Shown here in pieces: positions 24,719 to 36,115 of a stretch of DNA of 64,000 bases. The notes beneath the pieces were generated by a model, which saw only the letters and a list, made by a program, of their open reading frames with translations, searched no databases and was not told the DNA's origin. Origin of the DNA: Apostichopus japonicus (Eukaryota > Echinodermata > Holothuroidea > Aspidochirotida > Stichopodidae); contig NC_092569.1 in NCBI RefSeq assembly GCF_037975245.1, forward strand, positions 1,467,501 to 1,531,500. Reading direction: 5' to 3'. Each line of letters begins with the position of its first letter. Position 1 is the stretch's first letter. The position numbers and the translations under genes were made by a program.

Positions 24719-24954
24719 ATGTATGTATATTAGATCCTCATGCAAGCAGGAACTCGCGAAGAAGCCTCGTTGGCTTATTAAAGCCGCAAGCTGACTGAAG
24801 TCAGTCTCTGACATTCATATTTAACGTCCATAATTATGAATTGTTAATTGTCAACAACTCTGTAACTGGACGACATACATTGATCTGGGAGTGACTCGAA
24901 CCGGGGACCTTATGATTGAAAGGCACCGGCGTTAACCACTGAGCAAACACTCCA
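24719..24954 (-). mobile_element. tRNA-derived SINE, copy 1 of 3
   Basis: On the minus strand the element begins with a tRNA-like head holding an A box (GCTCAGTGGTTAACGCCGG, with one change here) and a B box (GGTTCGAGTCAC). A body of about 150 bp with GCTTGCGGCTTTAATAAGCC follows. It ends in TCTAATATACATACATAG, an (ATAC)n-type tail. It matches the copies at 28252 and 31776 along its whole length. It lies within the inferred intron of the gene whose coding exon starts at 25566. Confidence 0.85.
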
Positions 24955-25501
24955 ATAAATTTCTTGGTTGACAAGTCAACATAATAACTTGTCAGAGACC
25001 CGTGTAATATCATTAACATACTATGATGATTTCCTCCTTATGCATCTCGGTGCGACCAGATGACTTGTTAGGCTATGAGCCTTCACTATTTACAAACCCT
25101 TTGATTTGGAGTTGAGTTGAGTACTTGTCGCAGTTTTCTGTGCCACTGTAAAACTGTATATGTGTGTAAAGTGGTCTCGGTGCATTTTGATAATAAAGTA
25201 AAATTGTCTTAAATAATTGCAACACAAAAGTAAACTATTACTATACAAATATTGTAATATATAGCACATATACAATACACATATATTAAACCATCGAAGT
25301 AAAATTCGATAAAGTAGCTATGATCTTAAAAAAATTGCTATATATTTTGTCAACACTGCAATATCACCCTTGTTAGATCTGTGTGTATAATGGATACCTC
25401 AATATGGCAAAAACTGTACTCTGAATTTATGCAATGAGCCATATTAGTAGAATTGTAGATTTTTGCGTCATAAAATCCTTTTCATTGAATTCTCTTTTCA
25501 G

Positions 25502-25534
25502 ATGGCAGTAATTGGTATTTTCATAATTTACTAA
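25502..25534 (+). other. Short upstream ORF before the 245-residue gene
   Basis: Immediately after the acceptor TCTTTTCAG the exon begins ATG-GCA-GTA and stops at TAA after ten codons. It is out of frame with the main start at 25566, 31 bp further on. Together with the short ORF in the 5' noncoding exon, it would reduce translation by scanning ribosomes. Confidence 0.45.
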
Positions 25535-25565
25535 AGTCCGGAAAACTTTCCCTGAATACCCAAAG

Positions 25566-26303
25566 ATGTCAAACTACGAGCGTTCAGACTTTGCAGAGAA
25601 TCATTCCCAATTGAAAGGCAAACATTTTAAAAAGTCTGAGGAGAAAAAGCCCTGTAAGAGGAAGAATAAAACTAGCGGGAAAGATGGAGCCAGACAGTGC
25701 GAAGCGTATATGTACGTGGACCTTTTCCCTAATTTAAGGATGAAGAGAGATATCCAAGAAGCCAAAAGAAATTTGAGGAAAGTTGGCTTATCCAGTAGCG
25801 CCGAGTCTGTCGTCGAAAAACAGAAAGAGTTAAAGAAGACACTCTGTAAAATTGATTCGATTTCACACGAATCTGTTCATTCAACCAAAGAAGTTGAAAG
25901 TACCAGAAGCAGGGAGAGGTTTAAACATGCTCTGACAAGATGGATGCAACACATCGGAAAAACCTCATCGAAGCAACAAAGAGAAAAACAGGAAGTGAGG
26001 CACGAAAGGTTATCGAATAGGTACTGCTCCTTAAATGACGTCACAGATGTCAGTGACGTCACTAATTCCAGAATTTGCATAAAGAAGCATGGATACGATG
26101 TTCTGCATAGGTGGAACCCGTTGGCTATGAATGATCATAACAATGGTTACGAAGAATTGAACACACCTAGTCATGCGTCGGGTGGTACAAACGATTTGCG
26201 ATATGGTATCTTATGCAAATCAGAATGGCAAGGGGCGTGGCCTGTTACCACAGACAGACCAATTAGAAAGACTAATGGATTGATTTCTGCATCTAAAGCT
26301 TAA
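25566..26303 (+). CDS. Unrecognised basic, lysine/serine-rich protein, 245 residues
   Basis: The frame is open from ATG at 25566 to TAA at 26301-26303, in an exon that begins after the acceptor at 25493-25501. The start is the first in-frame ATG and lies downstream of a ten-codon upstream ORF. The first 35 residues are very basic (K-K-S-E-E-K-K-P-C-K-R-K-N-K), a likely nuclear localisation signal. The middle, around residues 60-140, is charged and probably helical (E-A-K-R-N-L-R-K; E-K-Q-K-E-L-K-K-T-L), ending in an R-W-M-Q-H segment. The C-terminal third is polar, with Y-D-V-L-H-R-W-N-P and Y-E-E-L-N-T-P. There is no signal peptide or membrane segment. I recognise no domain and propose no function. 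The length, splice-site context, codon regularity and a polyadenylation signal at the stop make a real gene likely. It could be a lineage-specific protein or the last exon of a longer one. Confidence 0.65.
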   Translation: MSNYERSDFAENHSQLKGKHFKKSEEKKPCKRKNKTSGKDGARQCEAYMYVDLFPNLRMKRDIQEAKRNLRKVGLSSSAESVVEKQKELKKTLCKIDSISHESVHSTKEVESTRSRERFKHALTRWMQHIGKTSSKQQREKQEVRHERLSNRYCSLNDVTDVSDVTNSRICIKKHGYDVLHRWNPLAMNDHNNGYEELNTPSHASGGTNDLRYGILCKSEWQGAWPVTTDRPIRKTNGLISASKA

Positions 26304-26307
26304 TAAA
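26302..26307 (+). terminator. Polyadenylation signal overlapping the stop codon
   Basis: The stop TAA (26301-26303) and AATAAA (26302-26307) share two bases. A second ATAAAG follows at 26312. If used, the 3' UTR would be only about 15-30 nt. Confidence 0.55.
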
Positions 26308-28210
26308 GCCATAAAGTGACCTTACAGTCTTTAATTGTTAAACAATCTTGTCGCGAAAACTCCGTATTATTAATGCATATGTTGAATAATCGGATAAACG
26401 TTGTTGGTATATGTTAAACGGTGTCAGATATTCGAAGGGGCGAGTTCTGTTTTTACAGGCTCTTTGACATGATTTGGCTTAGACTGAAAGAAGATTGTAC
26501 CTTCATTTTGCCTCAATCTTTGAAAACAGTACTCAGCAGGCATGGTGCTTTTGTATGTGATCACGTGTTTGCAACCCTTGCAGATGAAAGATGACGTCAT
26601 GGTCACGTTGAACCATAGCGCTGGTCATTTTTGGATGACTTTATGTCTCAAACAGCATGCAAACGGCTAGATGCCATTAGAAAGAAATTGAATTAAATGT
26701 TTAAAATATAGCAAAACAAGAGATAAATTTTAATGTTCCAAGGAAGGAATCGAATAGTATGTAGTTCACTATGCATTACAACTCACAACCTGCTCTTCGG
26801 TTATTGGAAAGTACATCCATCAAATCAGGACTGTTTATTGTTTTAATTTCATGCCCAAGTATATGCACGCCACCCCTTCTAATCCTCGATACCCGTTATA
26901 ATCATGCAATTGAGATAATCGCTAATATTTACAACTAATCCTAAGCTAATCCACAGTTGTTATATATTATGTAATACATATTATATATGATGTATATATA
27001 CCCTATAGCCTGGTACTTCAGTAAACAACTGTGAACAATTTTACATTGTTCTTAAATTGAACATGTTTAATGAAGTATTGAAAAGTAATGTCCATATCTC
27101 CATTCTCCATAGACGTTTTAGTTAATTTTTTTTAGTTAATATATTTTATATTGTTGCGTGAACGATTAAATCATTCAAAAAGAATTCATGATATGTAAGG
27201 CTCTTGTGGTCTCTCTCTTTGCTGAGTTTATCGAAAGTTTTAAACATAAATTGTTGTCCCAGGCAACCATCGGTGATGGTGGTTGGTCGGAAGGTGTATG
27301 TGGGGGGGGGGGGGTTACCCTAGCCTGCAGGACCGCCTGCTATAGTGAAGACAAACTAAGCATAGGAAGAAAAAAAGCTTATATATCATAGCGATATGTT
27401 TATATTTTACCTGTAACAAGTCTTCTACAAGTTACACGAAACTTGTTTCTCATTGCGAGATATCAAAACACATAATAGTCACGTGTGGGAAGCTGACGAG
27501 GTGACAATCATGTCCAATGTGTGACGTCACAGTGACACCAGAATGTAAATTGTGTTCGTTTCCCATCGGTTTTCCCTTTTACACTGTTTCTAACTTCAGG
27601 CTTATATTAGTGTACGGTCAAAAGTACGTTTAAAAATTCTATATTTCCAAAACAACATTAAATTAGTTTTTCTCTCGATGAAACTAATATAAATAACTAA
27701 TGTCAAAAAGAAAAGGAAAAAACGTATAAGAATACAAAAAAAAGGAATCAGTCTTACAATAAATATGCTAGATAGTTATATAGTGGTCGCGCGTTTACTA
27801 GATAGTTTTACTGTGGTCGCGCATGCACTTTGTATTCAAATTTATAGGTTTTCCTTTAGTGAAACAAATTTTCTTTAACAATCATTTCTGTACGGAAAGA
27901 GTCGTAACTTTCGGCAAAGAACTTCTGAAAACTCTTAGTAATTTAAGCCTGCTATCTCTTGGAGCCAAAATTGACCAATCAGACGATTGGTTCACTTCTA
28001 TGACGTCATGGTTAAGCTTGTTCAGTTTCCAAGTTTTTCCTATTCAAGCATACGTTTTGGGGTTGTAATTCAGCTCACCTTTCACTCATCAATCTTCAGA
28101 TTTCAAATAATGAAGTGGACATAAATGTTCACTTTTTTGAAGTTTGAAATTTGCGTTTTACATCTGATTAATACGAATTCTGAAAAGAAGGTGTGTTGAT
28201 AGCAACTAGT
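26308..28210. other. Intergenic DNA, no supported gene
   Basis: AT-rich sequence with a G run at 27301-27312. A weak tRNA-like stretch on the minus strand at about 26740-26825 has a B-box-like TTCGATTCC, too degenerate to call. No spliced or long coding signal was found. Confidence 0.55.
27768..27826. repeat. Short direct repeat, about 29 bp, two copies
   Basis: CTAGATAGTT followed by TGGTCGCGC occurs twice in a row, from 27768 and from 27797, with a few differences between copies. Confidence 0.7.
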
Positions 28211-28490
28211 ATGTATGTATGTATGGGTGTATGTATGGGTGTATGTGTGTATGTATGTATGTATATTAGATCCTCCTGCAAGCATGAACTCGCGAAGAAG
28301 CCTTATTGTCTTTTCAAAGCCGCAAGCTGACCGAAGCCAGTCTCTTACATTCATATTTAACGTCCATGATTATGAATTGTTAATTGTTAACAACTCTGTA
28401 ACTGGACGACATACATTAATCTGGGAGTGACTCGAACCGGGCACCTTATGATTGAAAGGCACCGGCGTTAACCACTGAGCTAACACTCCA
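28211..28490 (-). mobile_element. tRNA-derived SINE, copy 2 of 3, with an expanded (CATA)n tail
   Basis: The minus-strand head has an intact A box TAGCTCAGTGGTTA (28470-28483) and B box GGTTCGAGTCA (28428-28438), both matching RNA polymerase III type II promoters. The body is the same as in the copies at 24719 and 31776. The 3' tail on the minus strand has grown into a TATG/TGTATG microsatellite at 28211-28263. The internal promoter is the best preserved of the three copies. Confidence 0.88.
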
Positions 28491-30380
28491 CACGAATAAG
28501 ATTCCATATTAAATCATTTATAGGACAAATTGAATTATAGGTCTAGGTACATCTGGACTATATGGGGTTAGTGGATGATGGGTCGTACGTCTGCGAGGAG
28601 AGGTAGGGTTTGGATTGTAGATCTAATATTTCTAATATTAGGCTATAAATACAGACATTATTCAATTAATCAACATGAAGAAGTAAATAATAAATATTCG
28701 CGCAAACATCTGTTGTGAAACAACAAGTCAAACTGGCAGTATCTTTATTTATTTGTTTTGTTGCTCCATATGACCGAACTTATGTCACACTATATATATT
28801 GGAATGGTTCCAATTTTCAAGTTGACAATTTGTTTATACAAGGCAAGTGACGAATCTACATCACAGCATGATTCCAAGTAGCGTTATTTCCTTTACGGTG
28901 ATTTATTTGGACGAACCTTCACATGCAGCTGTGAATCCCCCTTGTTTCCACTAATGCAAGGAAACAGGTTGGTCATCCGCCCTTGGGACTGGACAATAGT
29001 TGTAGGCACAGTTCGTGTTGTATGTCAGGGAAAGGCATGACGTACCTTGGGAATATGGAATGAAGTTTGTCTGTCACTGGGAATAGAAGATCTTTAGTTA
29101 TCACGTTATGATTCTGTAATATTGTTGCATTACTGGCTGGGACAGTCCCAATCGCGTACTAGGGAAGATGGCACAGAATACTATTAATCTTAGGAGCTTT
29201 ATGCAAAAATCAGGATACTGAATCTCTAAATTACCATTTTTTTCAAGGACTCCAAGAAAAAGAAATCAACTTGATTTGTAGTTAATTCACTCTCTTCTCC
29301 CTCTCAAATTAATGTGAAATCATCACATTCAAAATAGTTACGTTTTAAACACATTTCTTAACTTGCTCTTTACAAATTTGAGTGTGAGAAGATTTGGGAG
29401 TAAACACTACAAGAGGCATGGCAGAGTAACTCACATATATTCCACACTTCAACATGGCAACAATTAATGTTTAACCATCACTTATCCAGCCTGAGTTATT
29501 TCTCCTAAAATGTTACGCTGAGCTAAGACCAATATAAAATATATAAGTTGCAGGTTTTTGACTGGATGAATCTCATACCCCAGTCCCAACCAAGCCCCAC
29601 CCCCCCCCCACACCCAATAAAAATGACCTACAAGTATATTAAATAGTTTTTTATAAAGTGTAAAATCCATATCTTACGTACGTGGAACTCAACTGGGCAT
29701 CCCATATGTTTTACTGTCAATTGGCCCAGTCATATGACACCCATGAAAAAACCCACATGGGACCCAATCAGTCATGCCAGTGATTCACAAATGATCACCT
29801 ACATCTCATATGTCATTCAATAGTACAATAATTCATGCGGTGTAATTAGACAAAGTAAAATTTGGTTAAGCCTTCATATAAACTATGATGATTTACTTCA
29901 TTATTTGCGATGATTACTTGTTCAGTCCAATCATTGTGATTACAATATAACAATGAAATACCAAATTAAGGCGGATACTAAGTGATCAGCTCAATATCCT
30001 ATTCCTTAATTATGTTATTACTCCGTCCACAGTTTTACAGCCTTAGCCTTCAATACAAATTAAAGTACAGGGTAAAACTTAGACAGTCATTGTAAATTTC
30101 TTTTCATCCAGTATAAATTAATTAGCGAATAGTTACACAGACCGTGTATGCCATATTGGAGTAGTAGCCAACCGCTCAGGGTGAACATAACAATGCCTGA
30201 TCGATCTCCGCGAAGTATTTTTTTTTTTTTTTTTTTGTATTGCTGAAGTGTTAGCTTAACCTAAGCAGACTTTATCTTGCAAACCCTGCCGGAAATAAAC
30301 TTATTTAATTTTAAAAAATGGTAAAATACGAAATTGTTTACTTTCGCGGTATATGAACTGCCCATTTGTACCACCTAATC
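28491..30380. other. Intergenic DNA, no supported gene
   Basis: Nothing codes convincingly here. A T run of 18 lies at about 30218-30235 and a C run near 29600. Confidence 0.55.
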
Positions 30381-30466
30381 GAATTTATAGCTAGTTAAGT
30401 TGTATAGCATTTTAGTCAAGCTATTTCTGGTCAAGCTGGAAAAAGGTCTGTTTTCGTGCAACAAAC

Positions 30467-33400
30467 ATGAGATTATTTTCTGCTTTGTACGCCAGGTTAG
30501 AACTCACACTAGCTGTTATTAAACCAGATGTTGTTTCTCATCCTCATAAGTTGCAGGTTTGTTCGAAATGTATTCTCAAATAACGAAAAGGGAATTTCAT
30601 TCATTACTAAACAAGATCTAAATCAGGCCCGTTAAATGTAGTCTAACGTTTGGCCTAGTTCCGCGATAAAGTTCTTCAGCGTGTAGTAGGATGGTGACTT
30701 TGAAGTTCGGCCACTTAAGACTTAAAACACCCCAAAACTAAATCTTCTGGTCTAAATCACCAGAAAATATACTTCATATGGTGGGAGAATTGTGTTTTAG
30801 TACGATACACGGCCAAACTTTCTTTCCTGCAAACTGTTTTCACGTTGTTTTCCAAGAAAATTCTTCGTGATTGTGGAACTGGTATTTCTTTGCTAGAGTA
30901 TTGCGAAGTTCGGACACGCAACCTACAGTGTGGCACTGGTAAAAATTGGTGGCGCTGTTGCTCTTTCAGTAATTATAACAGACTTCATAGATCTTCGTCA
31001 TTTTATTGACAAATATGTAAGTAATTTCTTGCACACGGGTCATTTTGGAGAGAAAATAACTGTAGCTTCGTACTTTTTGGTGAAATTTGGCTCTTCCTGT
31101 AGGTTTTCATGGTGAAAATCGTGTATTTCTTAGGGTGCCCGAACTTCGCAGTATGCCGAACTTCGCAATACTGACTATACTACTTGTACTTGTATGGTCT
31201 TATGTGTACAAGAGAACTGGAAGAAAAACTTCATGCCTCATATGGATCTGAAAGAATCGTAAGCACATAAAGCAACCCAAAACGACATAAAGTTAGACCA
31301 GCCTACTTTTCAAACTTTGCTGTCAACTATTGATGCTTGTTTAGGTGTTATTAATTGAGGTACAATGCCATGAGTGTTATTAACTTAGGCCTAACTGTTA
31401 CTGTAGGTTCTTAGTTAGGCTATTCAACTAAGACCACAGAGGTAAAGAACATTAGATTCAGTGAGGATGCAGTCCTTTTACTCAGTATTGGAAGCAAGTC
31501 CCCCTTTGGAGCTACTGTAGGCTCATTAGGAATTGTATGAACCTACTGGGTTTTTTGTTTGAAAAGCACTTAATTACAACAATAAATTATCTCAAGACAA
31601 TACATTAAAATCGATATAATATATTTTGTATAATTGAGTAACTAACTTATCCTATATATACTGTACCTGCATTGTCTTGAAGCATGCAGTTTGATGAAAC
31701 AGCATAGCCACATATTATATGTGCTACGACAAGTTGTTCTACCTCTGTGTTCTTCTGGTACTTGGTAGCTTTATGGTATGTATGTATATTAGATCCTCCT
31801 ACAAGCAGGAACTCGCGAAGAAGCCTACTGTAATTGGCTTATCAAAGCCGCAAGCTGACCGAAGTCAGTCTCTCACATTCATATTTAACATCCATGATTA
31901 TGAATTGTTAATTGTCAACAACTCTGTAACTGGATGACAAACATTAATCTGGGAGTGAGTCGAACCGGGGACCTTATGATTGAAAGGCACCGGTGTTAAC
32001 CACTGAGCTAACACTCCACAGCATACTTGGAAGATAGTATACTTGGAAGATAATATTATTTAGTGAATATAGTGTACACCCGCTTGGCCTTTTAACGCTT
32101 AAGTTCAAAAATACTTTCTGTTTTTCAGGAAATAAAAGATACAATACTGAGAAATAAGTTTCTCTTTGTGAGGTCCAAAATTGTACGATGGAGCAAAGCA
32201 GATGCAGAACTCTTCTACAGAGAACATAAAGGTTAGTCGTTACAGTAGTTCAACCAGTGTAATCAGAGGAACTTTCTTGATGAAAGACACTACAAAGAAG
32301 AGCTCTAAGAAATGCCTTTGAAACTAGGTCCTTTCCTCTTTCCTGATTACAATCTTATAATCCATAAATGATTTACTAACACAATAGGAACATTCTTTCC
32401 TTTCTTATTGTGTAGTGAAGGGATTAGCTAGAGCTTCATTATGAGTATCAAGTGAATAGTTGGTGTAGAATTACAGGTTATTACTCCGGTGGTTGTCATA
32501 GTACTGGTCAGTCCGCTGGTTAAATCTGAGAGATGCATCTCCTAAAGTGGCAGGGCAAATTTTTAATATTAGTAGTCCAGTCATTCGAAACTACCAAATT
32601 TCTGTTTGGACAACCAGAATCAGCTGTGGCATTGGACTACTTACTGTACTTTAAATTCAGATGGCATTGTAACTAAATCACCCCTAAAGCCCAGGTAGGG
32701 TTATGTTCACCAACCTACCCATCTTTCCTACACTGTACCTATCGGTCATTGTTATCGCTGAAGTTTTGGGGCAACCAAGTTTGCTGTTCAGACAACGGGC
32801 ATTGTTGTTCAAGGGGCAACCAGAAAGTATCAATAAATTTTGCCTGGCCTAAGAATGGGGGCAAATTCTTGTGAGAAGTTTTTATGGTAACTCACCGACA
32901 ACTCCTATTGGCAATCATTTATGACCAAGTTTTGAAGATGGGCAGAAAGGAAATTGATCTTTTTGCTCCCCCTCCCCTTTTTCTACACTGATTAACAATT
33001 TTCTCTGCCAGGTCGGTTTTTCTACAACAGATTGGTCGGTTTCATGTCGAGCGGATCAATGAGTGCTCACATATTGGCAAAAGAGGATGCCATCAGTCAC
33101 TGGAGAAAACTGATGGGACCAACAAAGACATTCAAGTGAGTAATTAATCAATAAATACATAATTCAACTGTATTTGAAGGGCATATAATCATGGGAAAAT
33201 TGTTTTAAATCAAGTAGGGGATGCCATTAGTGGATTAATAAGCGGTTACGACAAACATTCTGGAGGTAAAGAGGTTTAATCCTTTGCCAGTTTGATAATA
33301 AAATCATATTTGGTTTATCAATACACATGAAATTTAACCTAGAATATGTAAGTCATTTGGTTTCTTCTCATACAGATGTTGATACTTAGCATGCAAGAAT

Positions 33401-33997
33401 AAGTGCCCGTTCATATGGAGATTTTTTAAGACTACCCATTTCTATTTTATTTCATTAAATTATATATTGATTATCTTTTCCACAGGGCTAAACACATGGC
33501 TCCGACTACCCTCCGTGCCCGGTTTGGTTTAACAGACACACGCAACGCTACTCATGGATCAGGTAAGGTTTCCCCCTTTTCAGTCAAAAGTATAGGTTAG
33601 GTAGCCAACAAATGTCACTGAAGCCACATCCATATGATCATTGAGTACAACACAGTGTACCTCAGTATCTAACCAATATTCTTAACCACTGAGTGAATGC
33701 ACCTTATTTATCATCACTACATTGCAGCCAATGGTGAACACAAACTAAAGTGAGTGGTCCAAACCATTGTTTAATAGATATAATATTCCTAGTTGTGGCT
33801 AATCCAATGTTTTGTTCTGTTTTGTAGATTCCACAGAGACCGCTGAAAGGGAAATTGGATTCTTCTTTCCTGAATTCAGTCTCAGCGACTGGTATGCAAA
33901 TGACGAACCTTTATTCAGGACAGGGTCAGTTCGATACAAACCAGAGGACCGGGTACATATAGTTTATAAAAACATGGACAACTCTGTCTTGAGGTGA
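30467..33997 (+). CDS. NME6: Nucleoside diphosphate kinase 6 (NME6), complete, five coding exons
   Basis: The coding exons are 30467-30556, 32129-32231, 33012-33135, 33486-33562 and 33828-33997. All have GT-AG introns and the phases match. Together they make 187 residues, close to the 186-194 of vertebrate NME6. Exon 1 holds the NDPK start strand with V-I-K-P-D, whose lysine contacts the nucleotide phosphate. Exon 2 ends in F-Y-R-E-H-K-G, exon 3 has the R-F-F-Y-N-R-L and H-W-R-K-L-M-G-P-T segments, and exon 4 has T-D-T-R-N-A-T-H-G-S with the catalytic histidine at residue 129. NDPKs transfer the gamma-phosphate between NTPs and NDPs through that phosphohistidine. Human NME6 is mitochondrial, works with RCC1L and shows little activity alone; this is family knowledge, not seen here. 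The start at 30467 is the first ATG in frame with V-I-K-P-D. A basic N-terminus (M-R-L-F-S-A-L-Y-A-R) could aid mitochondrial import. Confidence 0.95.
30897..31172. mobile_element. Small element with 17-bp perfect terminal inverted repeats (MITE-like)
   Basis: AGTATTGCGAAGTTCGG at 30897-30913 is matched by its exact reverse complement at 31156-31172. A second partial copy of the same end, CCCGAACTTCGCAGTA, lies just inside at 31138-31153. The element is 276 bp and lies in NME6 intron 1. I could not identify a clear target-site duplication, so the superfamily is unassigned. The open frame inside it has no recognisable motif. Confidence 0.6.
31776..32019 (-). mobile_element. tRNA-derived SINE, copy 3 of 3, in NME6 intron 1
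   Basis: Same head, body and tail as the copies at 24719 and 28211, on the same strand, and antisense to NME6. The A box TAGCTCAGTGGTTA is intact. The B box reads GGTTCGACTCAC. A 17-bp direct repeat (ATACTTGGAAGATA twice) lies just beyond its head at about 32022-32053. Confidence 0.87.
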
Positions 33998-34241
33998 CAG
34001 CCAATCACAGAGGTTATTCTTTCTGATATCATTATCATGGCTGCTTGGTTAGCCAATGATTATATGCTGGAAGTGAATCTAAAGAATATGCAAAAGCTGG
34101 GAACAGCCGACAGATGTGACAGGAAACAAAGTGTGTTGTGCCACTTGACAGTACACTACCTGCCTTTGAATTGATTCTCACTGTCAGCAATAATGAGCCT
34201 ACTTTATAGCTGTGTGGCCTGATCTTGTCTGATAATATGCA

Positions 34242-34247
34242 AATAAA
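34242..34247 (+). terminator. Polyadenylation signal AATAAA of NME6
   Basis: AATAAA occurs 245 bp after the NME6 stop at 33997, on the same strand, and is the first canonical hexamer downstream. Confidence 0.65.
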
Positions 34248-34269
34248 TCTTAATTGATGGCTCTCTCTC

Positions 34270-35970
34270 TCTACGCGAGGTACATCTCAGTAAATCATCT
34301 TTCATGATAGACTGGTTGTGTTTGCAATGCCTTCCACCATGATAAGATTTATTTTGTTGATAAAGAAGTGAAAGTGTGTGGGGAGAGGCAAAGAGGGATC
34401 ATTAATATATATTGATAATTAATAAGATAATTAAGTGATGACAAAAGTATCAGAAAACCCCATCGTTTTAGAGGTGAACAAATAATTCTGTACTAAGGCT
34501 ACAAACGTTAACATATTTTATGAAAGAAGAGATATATTATAAAGTAACAGATACTGAATGTACAGATCATCATGGAAACCAAACTTACAGTTCATTTTTG
34601 TAACATCTGGAGTTTTATGTCCTTGATATAGATGAGTTTAGAGTTATTGGCATCATTCACAAAGTGCTAATCTATATTATGCATAAATAAACATTCACAA
34701 TTATATTCCTGTTGCAGGTAAACATGTTTTAGTCTAACCAAATGTTAATGAAATTTGCAATGCAACCGCGCACAGTACTGTAATCTCTCACAGTACAGTA
34801 ATTTTGCTGATGTGATAGCAATCTACCGTCTATTAGGAGAATAATTTAAGCAAAGAAGTAATTAAGTATGAGTTGTTTGTGTTTAAATTGATTGCATAGG
34901 ATGCATACTAGACCGTCAAAGGTGTCCATAGGTGACTGCTGCTGACAGTGTAACCCTGTTAGATCCCTTCACCAGCCCCCCCCCATTTCCCCTCCCCTCA
35001 TCCCATCCTTCTACAGAAGAGGAAAAGAAAAAAGGGAACAGTTTTGTTTTGTATTCTTGTTCCTTTGTTTGCAAAATATAAAGTGATTAAAATAAAAACA
35101 ATAAAAAAACAGGATTCATGACTGCATTTTGTTTTTTGATTTGTAAGTGCAAACAAAGTGAAGCCTATCTTGTGGAAGAAATATCTAGCAATTAACAAAT
35201 ATATTCTTACAAGATTAATGATTTTAAAAGAGTAATTAAACTAGAGAGAGAGCAAGATACATTGAACGTATGATGGCTAAAACTTTGTCATTAATATCAC
35301 AAATATCTCTTCTTGCTTTTTAATTCTTTGATTTCCGATTATAGTTGACATCATTTGTAATCATCATCTTACCATTGAAAACTGCAAGTGCAGGGTAGCT
35401 ATCAACAGATTTCATGCAGCGTTACAGAATGTGATGCTTCCAGTCACTTAATTAAAGAAACTTCACGGCCGGAGATGATTTTTATGCAGCGTTGCAGAAA
35501 GTTATGCTTCCAGTCACTTAAAGAAACTTCACAGCTCGAGATGATTTTTATGCCATAGACATGATACAGCGACTCAAGGTCCGTGATTCAACTTGGGCCA
35601 GGAAAACTAATGATAATGGCTTTAATTGGTCATAAAGTGATGGGACATTTTATAACTGTGGACCACTTTCCTAACATTTACTACAATTTTACTACTAGAG
35701 AAGACGATCAGAATATCTCATGAATGCACAAAGTCACTGAAAAATCAAGCAAACATTCAACAATTAAAAGAGTGTAACCTAACTGCATTCATAATGGTTA
35801 TGTATTAGAATCTCTGCCTTACAGATAGATTAATATAAAGGTGGAGGTCGTGTCCTGGTGCAAATGTCAGACTTTTCATGGTACATGTCGGCTATTATGG
35901 CAGCTGTGTGTTCAACCATTTACAACAAATAAGTTTTTTCCTTCCTGTAATGTTCGGTGCCAAATACGAC
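34270..35970. other. Convergent intergenic region between NME6 and TPR
   Basis: AT-rich sequence without a supported gene. It contains a C-rich run near 34975-34996 and a 70-bp tandem duplication at 35414-35552. Some of it may be TPR 3' UTR, because further AATAAA hexamers occur on the minus strand, for example near 34348. Confidence 0.55.
35414..35552. repeat. Tandem duplication, about 70 bp, two copies
   Basis: ATGCAGCGTTACAGAA at 35414 recurs with changes as ATGCAGCGTTGCAGAA at 35484. The shared parts include ATGCTTCCAGTCACTTA and AGATGATTTTTATG. Confidence 0.85.
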
Positions 35971-35975
35971 GCACT

Positions 35976-35981
35976 TTTATT
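35976..35981 (-). terminator. Candidate polyadenylation signal AATAAA of TPR
   Basis: On the minus strand AATAAA lies about 82 nt past the TPR stop codon. More distal hexamers exist, so the real 3' end is open. Confidence 0.4.
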
Positions 35982-36062
35982 TTTCTACGACAAAACTTCT
36001 CAAAGAGCCTTTTCAGTCATGATATGAAACCTTCACCTTTTAAGTTACAAGAGTTTTCTGCT

Positions 36063-36115
36063 TCAAGAAGTACCCCCTCTACCACCTCGTGAAAATCGCG
36101 GTCCTTTACCTCTAG
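36063..36115 (-). CDS. TPR: TPR exon w31, terminal coding exon with RG-rich end and stop
   Basis: Acceptor TCTTTTTCTCCAG. 53 nt in the frame set by exon w30 encode [16 protein letters not shown] and stop at TGA (36063-36065). Arg/Gly repeats end vertebrate TPR too. A longer frame on the same strand (36017-36457) overlaps this exon in another frame and is rejected. Confidence 0.88.

Noticed and set aside
26740-26825. Possible tRNA-like element on the minus strand
   Set aside because: Only a B-box-like TTCGATTCC is visible; the A-box half and stem pairing are too poor to call.
33600-33720. Possible SINE head fragment in the last NME6 intron (minus-strand ACTCAGTGGTTAAGAAT)
   Set aside because: Only an A-box-like core is visible, with no B box or body match to the other SINE copies.
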